A stretch of DNA of 64,000 bases, from positions 496,001 to 560,000 of the forward strand of contig OZ220679.1 of assembly GCA_965116355.1 (NCBI GenBank), read 5' to 3'. This document shows positions 15,104 to 22,523 of the stretch, one piece after another (position 1 is the stretch's first letter; every line of letters starts with the position of its first letter). Below the pieces are notes generated by a model that was not told the origin of the DNA, made no database searches, and saw only the letters and a program-made list of their open reading frames with translations. The stretch comes from UBA1127 sp965116355 (GTDB taxonomy: Bacteria; Chloroflexota; Dehalococcoidia; Lucifugimonadales; UBA1127). A program made the translations under genes and the position numbers.

Positions 15104-16015
15104 ATGAACGATGCGCGTATTCTCGACCTGCAGGGGCTGACAAAGACCTTCGGCCGCCGCACGGTTGTGGACGGTGTGTCGTTCCGCGTGCGGCGTGGCG
15201 AGATGTTCGGGTTCCTCGGCCCCAACGGCTCCGGCAAGACGACCACTATCCGCATGGCGCTGGGCATCATCCGGCAGGACGCGGGGGCGGTGGAGATTCT
15301 GGGCGGAGCGCCGGAACGGGAGAGGCTGCGGGCGGTTGGCTACCTGCCACAGGAGCGAGGGTTGCCGCGGAAGCTTCGCACTCTGGACGCCCTGCGCTAT
15401 CTGGGCCGGCTAAAAGGGCTGACGGCGCGGGAGGCCGAGCGGCGGGCGCTGGCGCTGCTGGACCGTGTTGGCCTTGCGGAGCACGCCCGTAAGAAGGTGG
15501 AGGACCTCTCGGGTGGGATGGCCACGCTCGTGCAGTTCGTTACCGCCATCCTGCACGATCCGCAGTTCATCATTCTGGACGAGCCCTTCGCCGGGCTGGA
15601 CCCCCTCAACGTCGACCTGATGAAGGACATTCTGCAGGAGCGGCAGGCGGCGGGGGCGACAATCCTGTTCAGCACACACATCATGGCCGACGTGGAAGAG
15701 CTGTGCCAGCGGGTCGCCCTCATCTCGGATGCGCGCCTGCTGCTGTACGGAGAACTAGCCGAGATCAAGCGGCAGCGAGGCGCTGACGCCGTCCACGTGC
15801 GGGCGGCCCGGAGCCCCGCCCGATTCACCGCCGACGGTGCTCGCACCCTGCCCAACGGGGTGGTGGAGATCCCTATCGGCCCGGAAGCAACGCCCGAGGA
15901 CATCCTGCGGGCGTACTTGGACGAGGGGATCGCCGTGGAGGCGTTCGCGCTGGCGCTCCCTTCGCTGAACGATATCTTCGTGGAGGAGGTGACGCGTGCG
16001 CGGAGCGTTGTATGA
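15104..16015 (+). CDS. ABC transporter ATP-binding protein (NatA-like)
   Basis: 303 residues, cytoplasmic ATPase of an ABC-2 exporter. Walker A is FLGPNGSGKTTTIRMALG near 40-57, the signature LSGGMATLVQFVTAILHDP near 133-151, and Walker B QFIILDEPFAGLDP. The H-loop is FSTHIMADVEELC. The C-terminal 80 residues form the DUF4162-like extension seen in Na+ and drug exporters. The Q-loop reads GYLPQERGLPRKL. The start is ATG at 15104, eight bases after the rhodanese stop. The last 20 bases overlap the permease gene, so the two are coupled. The substrate is unknown. Confidence 0.88.
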   Translation: MNDARILDLQGLTKTFGRRTVVDGVSFRVRRGEMFGFLGPNGSGKTTTIRMALGIIRQDAGAVEILGGAPERERLRAVGYLPQERGLPRKLRTLDALRYLGRLKGLTAREAERRALALLDRVGLAEHARKKVEDLSGGMATLVQFVTAILHDPQFIILDEPFAGLDPLNVDLMKDILQERQAAGATILFSTHIMADVEELCQRVALISDARLLLYGELAEIKRQRGADAVHVRAARSPARFTADGARTLPNGVVEIPIGPEATPEDILRAYLDEGIAVEAFALALPSLNDIFVEEVTRARSVV

Positions 16016-17270
16016 GATACGCGTCGTCTTCAGCGAGGAGTTCGGACGGCAGGTCCGGAACATGGGGTTCCTGGTCTTCACCGCCATTGTCATTTTGCTG
16101 ATGGTCGCGGCGGTGCCCCTGACACCTCTGATCGCGGACTTTGTCCAGGACGACGTGGTGGAGGCGCTGGAGGAGCATTTTGACCTGGACGCTCCCTTCG
16201 AGGGCATCGGCTATGCCGACCCGGCGTCCGTGCTTCCTGGAGGCGGGCCGGAAGGCCCCCGCCGCTACGCCGACGCCGAAAGCGGGATCCTCGCCCTGCG
16301 GCAGGGTGAGATCGACAGCTTCTATGTGCTGCCGCCCGGCTATCTGGACTCGGGAGTGATAGAGCAGTACTGGACGGAGCGGGAGGGGCAGGGCATCTTC
16401 ATCGGGAACTCGGTCGCTGAAGGGGCGTTCCACTCATTCCTGCGTACGCGGCTGGTGGGCGAGATCGACAGCCGCCTGGTGGCGCGGGCCCTGGATACAG
16501 GGAGTTTCGCCAGCTACCGCGTCGCGGCTGAAGGGACGCTGCGCCGGGAAGCTCCGGTGGCCCAGAAGCTTGGAGAGTTCTTTGTCCCGGTGCTCTTTGG
16601 CGTCCTGCTGATGGTGGCTGTGATCACGGGCGGAGGGGCGCTGCTCAAGACGGTGGCAGAAGAGAAGGAGACGCGGATGTTCGAGCATCTGGTCACCTCG
16701 GCGGCTCCCATGTCCATCATGACGGGCAAACTGCTGTCCATAGGGCTGGTGGGGCTGCTGCACATGGCGGCCTGGGTGACAATTGGGGCGTTCGCCATCC
16801 CGCGCGCCTTCAATGCCATTCCTAACGGGGGTGAGCTGACCATCACGGCAGACTTGTTGCTGCTGACCGTCGTGAGTTTCGTGCTGGGGTACTTCCTCTT
16901 CTCGGTGTTGTCGCTGTTCATCGGCACAATAGTCTCGTCGGCAGCGGAGGGGCAGCGGCAAACCGGCATCCTGGCAGTGCTGGCAGGCCTTCCGATCTGG
17001 TTTACCGGCCTGTTCATCAGCTTTCCGGACATCTTCGTTGCGCGGGCGCTGACCTACTTTCCGTTCACTGCGCCGACTATGATCATGGTCCGGCAGGGGG
17101 CGGGCAGCACGATGCCGACGAGCGAGGTTGTGGTCGCGCTGGCCCTCGTATTCCTGACGGGGCTGGTGTTCCTGTGGGTTTCCGCGCGGGTGTTCAGGGC
17201 CGGAATCCTGTTGTCCGGCCAGCGATTCACGCCACGCACGGCGTTCACGGCTCTGCGTCATGCGGACTAG
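15996..17270 (+). CDS. ABC-2 type transporter permease (NatB-like)
   Basis: 424-residue membrane subunit partnering the adjacent ATPase. An N-terminal helix (about 24-46, FLVFTAIVILLMVAAVPL) is followed by a large extracytoplasmic domain (about 50-190) and then five to six helices between 195 and 410. The consensus ETRMFEHLVTSAAPMSIMTGK is typical of NatB/ABC2_membrane_3 permeases. The GTG start at 15996 lies inside the ATPase gene end. Together they form an efflux system for an unidentified substrate. Confidence 0.85.
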   Translation: MRGALYEIRVVFSEEFGRQVRNMGFLVFTAIVILLMVAAVPLTPLIADFVQDDVVEALEEHFDLDAPFEGIGYADPASVLPGGGPEGPRRYADAESGILALRQGEIDSFYVLPPGYLDSGVIEQYWTEREGQGIFIGNSVAEGAFHSFLRTRLVGEIDSRLVARALDTGSFASYRVAAEGTLRREAPVAQKLGEFFVPVLFGVLLMVAVITGGGALLKTVAEEKETRMFEHLVTSAAPMSIMTGKLLSIGLVGLLHMAAWVTIGAFAIPRAFNAIPNGGELTITADLLLLTVVSFVLGYFLFSVLSLFIGTIVSSAAEGQRQTGILAVLAGLPIWFTGLFISFPDIFVARALTYFPFTAPTMIMVRQGAGSTMPTSEVVVALALVFLTGLVFLWVSARVFRAGILLSGQRFTPRTAFTALRHAD

Positions 17271-17315
17271 CCGGATGCCCGACGCGACGGCTGCGGACTG
17301 GTATAGTCGAGTGCC

Positions 17316-17705
17316 ATGAGAGCGCCCCGCTACTACTTCGCCGTCTTCGGCAACCCGTGGCTGCCGGGCCATGTGACCGTCGAGGAAGGCCACTTTGGCG
17401 TGAACGCAGGGTGGCCGGAAGGCATCGCGCCGGGAGATTTGGTGCTCCTGTACTGCACGGGTAGCTATGCGCGGTATGCCAAGAGCGTGCCTGGCGTAGG
17501 AGTGGTGACTGAGGTCGACCCTGAGCAACAGTCCTTCCGCTACGACTACGAGCCGCTGTCGCGGGCGGTCGCGCTGGCGGACCTGCGGTTTCTCTTCGAG
17601 CCTCGCGATGCGGCCAAGCTCGCCAACATTCGCTTCAACAACCACTGGCTGTTTGAGATCGCGCCGGAGTCGTTCCACCTGGCAGTGGGCGGGTTGCTGG
17701 GTTAG
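17316..17705 (+). CDS. Small conserved protein, possible EVE/PUA-like fold
   Basis: 129 residues. RYYFAVFGNPW at the start, GIAPGDLVLLYCTG near 42-55, and GVGVVTEV near 65-72 resemble the strand pattern of EVE/PUA-like domains (a GD-lhhY step followed by GhhhV), which bind modified bases in other proteins. This is only a weak similarity by eye. The start is ATG at 17316; TATAGT at 17302 just upstream could be a -10. The stop overlaps the convergent endonuclease III-like stop by four bases. Confidence 0.55.
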   Translation: MRAPRYYFAVFGNPWLPGHVTVEEGHFGVNAGWPEGIAPGDLVLLYCTGSYARYAKSVPGVGVVTEVDPEQQSFRYDYEPLSRAVALADLRFLFEPRDAAKLANIRFNNHWLFEIAPESFHLAVGGLLG

Positions 17706-18388
17706 TCCGTCTCGACCTCGGCACTCCCTGTTGGGCACAGCTCCAGCAGCGGGCACTCGCCGCACCGGGGGCCGCGCTTCCGGCATACGTCCTTTGCCAA
17801 CTTGTCCAGCAGCGCATGGTACTCGTTGAACATCCGCGCGTCCGGCGGGAGCGCGTCCATGAACAGGCGCCGGTAGCTCTCGTAACGTTCGTCAGCCGCC
17901 TCGACGCCAAGTCGTGACAGGATGCGGCGCGTGTAGGCGTCCATGACGAAGCTGGGCGCTCCGGCCGCATACAGGATGATGTCGTCCGCCGTCTCCTCGC
18001 CAATGCCGTAGATGCCGAGCAGCTCGTCCCGCAGCGACTCCCACGGCTGCGCGAGCATGACGGCGAGGTCGCCACCGTGCCGCTCGCAAACGTGCTGCGT
18101 GAAGGCCTTGAGCTTGCGCGCCTTCACGTTGAAGTAGCCGGATGCGTGGACGAGCTCGGCCAGCTCCTCCTGCGATGCGGCGTGGATAGCCTCAAGCGAG
18201 AGCGCCCCGGCCTCCTTGAGCCGCGCCAGAGCCTTCTCCACGTTGGTCCACGCCGCCGACTGCGTCAGGATGGCGCCGACGCACACCTCGATTGGGGTTT
18301 CCGCTCCTGGCCACCAATGCTGTGGGCCGTAGGCATCGAAGAGGCGTTTGTATACCTCGGTGAGAAACTCGGGCGTTGCGCGGTTCAT
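17702..18388 (-). CDS. Endonuclease III-like HhH-GPD DNA glycosylase (COG2231 type)
   Basis: 228 residues. The helix-hairpin-helix is LLGIYGIGEETADDIILYA, the catalytic Asp lies in FVMDAYTRRILSRLG, and the C-terminal 4Fe-4S cluster is C202-x6-C209-x2-C212-x5-C218, exactly the endonuclease III spacing. The Lys used by true Nth for lyase chemistry (GVGxKTA) is replaced by Glu, as in the related group annotated 'related to endonuclease III'. A monofunctional glycosylase is therefore the better inference. The ATG at 18388 overlaps the upstream NTPase stop (ATGA); third gene of the sfsA operon. Confidence 0.82.
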   Translation of the reverse strand: MNRATPEFLTEVYKRLFDAYGPQHWWPGAETPIEVCVGAILTQSAAWTNVEKALARLKEAGALSLEAIHAASQEELAELVHASGYFNVKARKLKAFTQHVCERHGGDLAVMLAQPWESLRDELLGIYGIGEETADDIILYAAGAPSFVMDAYTRRILSRLGVEAADERYESYRRLFMDALPPDARMFNEYHALLDKLAKDVCRKRGPRCGECPLLELCPTGSAEVETD

Positions 18389-19272
18389 CCCTGCCACCCC
18401 GTGGCAGACTGCCACCATGGGGCGGACCGCCACCACGCGGCAGTCTCTCGCTGCAGGGCTTCGAGGTCCGGGTATTCGCGTTCCACGCGGGCCACGTACG
18501 CCGCCGCCTCGGACTCCGTGGGTGCGAGGTCCACGATGGGCGCCTCGACCTCGTAGACGGAGCGGGATTGGGACGGCAGGACAACGTCGACGGACAGCGG
18601 CTCCCAATTGCGCCCGCCCAGAGCTCGGGAGAAGACGGAGAGATACGTGTCGGGGTCGTAGCCGACGTCGACGGGCGTCGCCTCTCCCCGCTCGGTGGCG
18701 ATCTGGGTCGCGGCGTCGTAAAGTTCGCCCCAGAGCAGGCGCAGGACGTTGGGTACGGCGTCAGCACGTTCACGCTCATGGCGCGGACTCGAGGTGGTCG
18801 CCGCGCGGGCGGCCTCGATGGCGAGGCGCACCTGCATGGACGGCACGGGGACGAGGAAGCGCGTGGTGTCCGCTGCAAGCGCGTCCTCCGCGTCATCGTC
18901 TGCGTGCTTGGCCAGCTCGACGAAACGGTGCCCGATAACGGGCGCCTCGCCCGCCAGCAATGCGTCGCCCTCCGGGTGTTGCGCGGCCCAGGCAGCGACT
19001 GTGTCGCGCGCCCACAGGCCGGCGGCCTTGCGGAGCACCGCGTGCGTGATGCCGTCCACCTCCGGGTAGCGGGCCAGCAGTGTGGAAGCGTCGAAGGGGC
19101 GGCGTGCGACGTCCCACTGCAGCAGGTGGACGCGCCGTCCGTACCTGTGCGCGGCCTCCGCCAGTTCCCGAAGCAGCAGGCTCTTCCCCACGCCCGGCAA
19201 ACCGGTGATGAAGACCATGCGCTGCGTGCGCGCCAGTTCGTGCAGTCGCAGGATGTGGGGGGCGTCTCGCAT
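18385..19272 (-). CDS. P-loop NTPase of unrecognised family
   Basis: 295 residues. Walker A GLPGVGKS lies at 24-31 within RMVFITGLPGVGKSLLLREL. The rest resembles a small kinase or ATPase, but I cannot place it. Segments HLLQWDVARRPFD, IGHRFVELAKHADDD and FLVPVPSMQVRLAIEAAR suggest an acceptor-binding lid. The start is ATG at 19272; an upstream in-frame ATG at 19392 lies inside sfsA. It is embedded between sfsA and the endonuclease III-like gene with a four-base overlap at its end, so it is cotranscribed and may share their context. Cytoplasmic. Confidence 0.65.
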   Translation of the reverse strand: MRDAPHILRLHELARTQRMVFITGLPGVGKSLLLRELAEAAHRYGRRVHLLQWDVARRPFDASTLLARYPEVDGITHAVLRKAAGLWARDTVAAWAAQHPEGDALLAGEAPVIGHRFVELAKHADDDAEDALAADTTRFLVPVPSMQVRLAIEAARAATTSSPRHERERADAVPNVLRLLWGELYDAATQIATERGEATPVDVGYDPDTYLSVFSRALGGRNWEPLSVDVVLPSQSRSVYEVEAPIVDLAPTESEAAAYVARVEREYPDLEALQRETAAWWRSAPWWQSATGWQG

Positions 19273-19282
19273 GGTCCCTATC

Positions 19283-20038
19283 TTACAGCAACACCGGCAA
19301 CTCTCCGGCCAGCGAGATTGACTCGCGGCTGACGGCGCAGGTGAAGGCATAGGCCTCGACGCCCGCTGCGACCGCCTCCCGAAGCGCCGCACCGAATTCG
19401 GGGTCGTTGGCGTCGTAGGGCGACAGAGCGAGGGCGTCGTCGCGCTGGACGACGAATACAGCAGCAGCCCGGTGGCCCTCCTCGACGGCGCGGACGAGCG
19501 TCGAGACGTGCTTGCGGCCGCGGTCCGTCGGCGCGTCAGGAAACCGTGCGACGCCGTCCTGGACCAGCGTGACCGACTTCACCTCCACATAGCACTGCCC
19601 GTCCGGCGACTCCAGCACAAGGTCCAGCCGGCTGTCGTGGTAGCGCACCTCGCGGCGTGCGGCGGTGTAGCCCTCAAGGTGTGGCAGCGTGCCGTCGCGC
19701 CACGCCTCCCACACCAGGGCGTTCGGCAGGCGGGCGTCAGCGGAGACGAGGGTGCGCGCGACGGGGTGCTCGCGGCTCTCGTTGTATGGGGCGGACGGCT
19801 CGCGGACGCTACGCGTACCGACGCGATCAATCTCCACGAGGGTGAGGTCAAAGGCGGTCTTGCGGTGTGCGGCGGTTTGCTCGGTCAGGTAGCAGAGGTT
19901 GCCCGGCTGCAGCAGCTCCCTCATGCGGCCGGAGTTGGCGACGTGCACGTCGATCTCTCGGCCGTCGAGCTCGACCGTGGCAGCGAAGCGGTTGAGCCGC
20001 TGGACAAAGCGGGCCTGGACGAGGGGGGGAAAGCGCAT
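19283..20038 (-). CDS. sfsA: Sugar fermentation stimulation protein SfsA family
   Basis: 251 residues, full length. Family landmarks are ARFVQRLNRFAATVELDG near 9-26, VHVANSGRMRELLQPG near 32-47, ALVWEAW, YHDSRLDLVLE, CYVEVKSVTLV near 149-159 and ARFPDAPTDRGRKHVSTL. The D-x-E-V-K arrangement is nuclease-like and the family has an OB-fold N-terminus. The physiological function is unsettled (DNA binding has been reported in E. coli). First gene of a three-gene minus-strand operon; 11 bases separate it from the NTPase start. Upstream are a triple repeat and a dispersed repeat. Confidence 0.88.
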   Translation of the reverse strand: MRFPPLVQARFVQRLNRFAATVELDGREIDVHVANSGRMRELLQPGNLCYLTEQTAAHRKTAFDLTLVEIDRVGTRSVREPSAPYNESREHPVARTLVSADARLPNALVWEAWRDGTLPHLEGYTAARREVRYHDSRLDLVLESPDGQCYVEVKSVTLVQDGVARFPDAPTDRGRKHVSTLVRAVEEGHRAAAVFVVQRDDALALSPYDANDPEFGAALREAVAAGVEAYAFTCAVSRESISLAGELPVLL

Positions 20039-20076
20039 AGTTCTCCTGGCTGCCAGTTTGGGGGGTGTTCACCCCC

Positions 20077-20102
20077 TTCGAGAGCCTCAGGACAGGCTTC
20101 GA
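20077..20102. repeat. Dispersed repeat, diverged copy
   Basis: TTCGAGAGCCTCAGGACAGG followed by CTTCGA. It resembles the dispersed palindromic element in the opposite orientation but is clearly diverged. Intergenic, upstream of sfsA. Confidence 0.4.
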
Positions 20103-20137
20103 TTTCCCTCGGGGTGGGGGGATTCGACCTCCAAAAT

Positions 20138-20207
20138 CGAATCGTAGCTGTTGCGGGGGTTTGCAGCTACGATTTTTGCAAAAATTTTTGAAACGAATCG
20201 TAGCTGT
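20138..20207. repeat. Three-copy repeat able to form alternative hairpins
   Basis: CGAATCGTAGCTGT occurs at 20138-20151 and again at 20194-20207. The inverted core CAGCTACGATT lies between them at 20164-20174 and is followed by TTTTTG. The central copy can pair with either flank (11 bp each). It lies in the 309-base gap between sfsA and the ThyX-like gene. Otherwise that gap holds the diverged dispersed repeat and no gene. Confidence 0.7.
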
Positions 20208-20347
20208 ACCGGTGTGCCATGAGCATCGGCGGAACCCGCCCCCGCCGCATGCCGGATTGGTGGCGCTGCGCTGTTCATAGGACGAGGGTAGCGGGGGGGG
20301 AGGCGGGGGTGCAATGAGGGGGTGTCAGGGGGGAAGTGGCGGGACGC

Positions 20348-21760
20348 TCATCCCCGCAGGTTGATGAACTGCAGGAGGGTGGGGTGGACGCTGTTGACGG
20401 CGTCCATTGCCTGCTGGGCGGCCTCTCGGATGGTGAAGTGGGCCTGCGGCTGTGTGCGCAGTTTGAAGTAATGGTAGCACTCGCGCAGGTTCATGCGCGT
20501 GACGACGCGCCGAAGGTGGGCATGGGTGACGACGTACTCGGCGAGGCGGGGCGACAGGGCCGCGATGCACGCGTGGGCCTCGGCGGAGACGTCCATCGCC
20601 TCGCGATAGGCGCCCGAGAGCCTGCTCTCGGGGAAGAGCTCCGGCTCCACGTATCCCTCGGCGACGGTGAGGGGCTGCGGGAGGTACGACTGCATGCGGT
20701 GGCGCTTGAACTCGCGGTAGGCGCCGTAGTCCATCAGGTACTCGAAGGTGTACTCCACCTGCTCGAGTTCCCGCACCGTGGAGTCGTGGGGGCCGAGGGA
20801 GTCGAGGGCTGCGGCAATGACGGCCTCGCGCTCCCCGTCAGAGAGCGCCTCGGCGCGAGTCCGAACGGCGGCGTAGGGCTCCTGCGCGTTGCGGTAGAGG
20901 AGGGCGGCGACGATGCGATCCTCCGCGTCGCGCGGGAAATCGACGAGGCGGGCCTCGACAGAGCGGGGCCCGGCAGCCGGCTGCGGCGAAGCTGGCTGCA
21001 GCGCGGCCGACTGCGCCTGCAGGGCCTCACGGCTGCGGACGATGTACTCGTTCCGGTCGGCGTAGCGGACGAGGGTTGGCGTGATTGTCTTGGCCTGTTC
21101 CTTCAGCTCCTCGCCGAACTCGCGCTCTTCCTGCAGGTCGGAGGAGAGGAGCTTGCGGACGGCGTGCTCCAGGGAGCGCGTGTTCATGGTCACGCCAACG
21201 TTGGTCAGCGTCGACGCGGGAAGCACAAAACGGCAGGCGTCGGTGGCGATGCGGCGGAGGCGCAGGCGGTACCCGCCGTCCCGCTCGCCATCGCGCTGCG
21301 GATGTACGGAGCCGAGGTAGGCCTGCGTTCGCTCGACGAGGTCGTGGTAGACGTCGAACAGACGGCGGCAGGCGGTCGTGTAGGACTCACGGAGTTCCGG
21401 CGCCTCATCGAGCTCGGGCGGCGTATAGAAGGCGTCGCGCTCCAGCACCTGGTAGCGGGAAGACTTCTCCGTGTACGAGGCCAGACGGTTGTCCTCCAAC
21501 GTGTCGCAGGCGAGGCGGGAGACGTTCTCCACGGCCAGGTGGACGACGGCGTGCTCGGCGACGGAGGCATGGCCGTAGCCGAGCACCCAGCGCTCATGGA
21601 AGTCCGCGGCCTTCTCGGCCGTCACCATCTCCTTGATCTCGTCAAAGGGCTCAGGGCGTCGTGATGTCATGGCGAACACGACGGCAAGCTCTTCCTCGGA
21701 GACCTCCCGTGGATCGAGGGGATAGACGCGGCGGGTAAACGCGGCCTGATCAGTCGCCAT
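20348..21760 (-). CDS. Duplicated ThyX-like (FAD-dependent thymidylate synthase family) protein
   Basis: 470 residues, about twice a single ThyX domain. Half 1 (about 30-230) has GHASVAEHAVVHLAVENVS and RLASYTEKSSRYQVL, aligning with the RxxS-x-E-x-S-x-RY end of the ThyX motif. Half 2 (about 270-470) has FEYLMDYGAYREFKRHRMQ followed by LTVAEGY, then CYHYFKLRTQPQAHFTIRE. Neither half preserves the full RHRxxSxNExSxRY signature, so catalysis is uncertain; each half may contribute to a composite site. The start is ATG at 21760, after GGGAAGGAAGC. Stand-alone gene. Confidence 0.8.
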   Translation of the reverse strand: MATDQAAFTRRVYPLDPREVSEEELAVVFAMTSRRPEPFDEIKEMVTAEKAADFHERWVLGYGHASVAEHAVVHLAVENVSRLACDTLEDNRLASYTEKSSRYQVLERDAFYTPPELDEAPELRESYTTACRRLFDVYHDLVERTQAYLGSVHPQRDGERDGGYRLRLRRIATDACRFVLPASTLTNVGVTMNTRSLEHAVRKLLSSDLQEEREFGEELKEQAKTITPTLVRYADRNEYIVRSREALQAQSAALQPASPQPAAGPRSVEARLVDFPRDAEDRIVAALLYRNAQEPYAAVRTRAEALSDGEREAVIAAALDSLGPHDSTVRELEQVEYTFEYLMDYGAYREFKRHRMQSYLPQPLTVAEGYVEPELFPESRLSGAYREAMDVSAEAHACIAALSPRLAEYVVTHAHLRRVVTRMNLRECYHYFKLRTQPQAHFTIREAAQQAMDAVNSVHPTLLQFINLRG

Positions 21761-21903
21761 GCTTCCTTCCCGGTGGTTTGCGATGTGGATGCGCCCAGTG
21801 TACTCGACAGGCGTCCGAATTGCGTTGGAAGCAGCGTCGCGGTTTGGGCCAAACACTCTTGTTTCGCTCCCGTCGTAACGTGCATATAGGGTTATACAGA
21901 ATC

Positions 21904-21933
21904 TTGACACTTGACGCCGGTTGTGACTACGAT
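21904..21933 (+). promoter_or_regulatory. Putative sigma70-type promoter
   Basis: TTGACA (21904-21909), an 18-base spacer and TACGAT (21928-21933), about 140 bases upstream of the membrane-protein start at 22074. The same TTGACA-18-TACGAT arrangement precedes the Lrp gene at 32.7 kb. Confidence 0.5.
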
Positions 21934-22073
21934 TCGGGTATAGGCACCGCTGCTCGTGGCGGGTGGCGGCGCAAACTCAGGGAGCAGCGCTTCTACTATC
22001 TTCCGTTCCGGCGTCTTCGCAATTGCAGGGCTCCGGGGACAAGGGCACAGGTGCGGAGCCCAGGGGGTGGGCG

Positions 22074-22451
22074 ATGCCAGAGCGATTCCAGCAAGAGATC
22101 GAAGAGATCCTGGAGCAGTCCGAGGCGCAGGCCCCGCTCTCCCGTGCCAAGCGCTCGGGGCGGCCGAAGGCCGAGCGCCCTGAAAGCGTGGGCGGCCTCA
22201 TCACGCCCGGCCGCATCATCATCGTCGCGGTTGTCCTCCTGCTTACCTTCGCGCTCATCTTCGACGGCACGCTGGCGACGGCCTTCCTGTGGTCCGCGCT
22301 TGTCGCCGGTGTGATCGGGTACGCGTTCTTCTTCGTCCGGGCGGACCGGGCCGAAAACAAGCCGCACTGGCGCGGCAAGCCCGTTGAGTACGACTCGCCG
22401 CCGAGCGGGCCGTCGTTCTGGGACAAGCTGACCCGGCGCTTCCGCCGGTAG
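22074..22451 (+). CDS. Small two-helix membrane protein, unknown family
   Basis: 125 residues. An acidic N-terminal helix (MPERFQQEIEEILEQSEAQA) and a linker are followed by two membrane helices at about 45-62 (IIIVAVVLLLTFALIF) and 66-84 (ATAFLWSALVAGVIGYAFFF), then a basic C-terminal tail ending DKLTRRFRR. The ATG at 22074 follows CAGGGGGTGG. A promoter lies upstream and a terminator directly downstream, so it appears monocistronic. No function is assignable. Confidence 0.65.
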   Translation: MPERFQQEIEEILEQSEAQAPLSRAKRSGRPKAERPESVGGLITPGRIIIVAVVLLLTFALIFDGTLATAFLWSALVAGVIGYAFFFVRADRAENKPHWRGKPVEYDSPPSGPSFWDKLTRRFRR

Positions 22452-22472
22452 CCACCCACCAACGCCTAAATG

Positions 22473-22510
22473 AAGAGGGTCCCCTCCGCGGAGGGAACCC
22501 TCTCTTGTTT
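22473..22510. terminator. Bidirectional intrinsic terminator
   Basis: AGAGGGT and CCCTCC pair with GGAGGG and ACCCTCT around a GC loop, with one mismatch, followed by CTTGTTT. It lies between the convergent small membrane-protein gene and the nitrite/sulfite reductase gene. Confidence 0.75.
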
Positions 22511-22523
22511 CTGTGAGTCGGCG

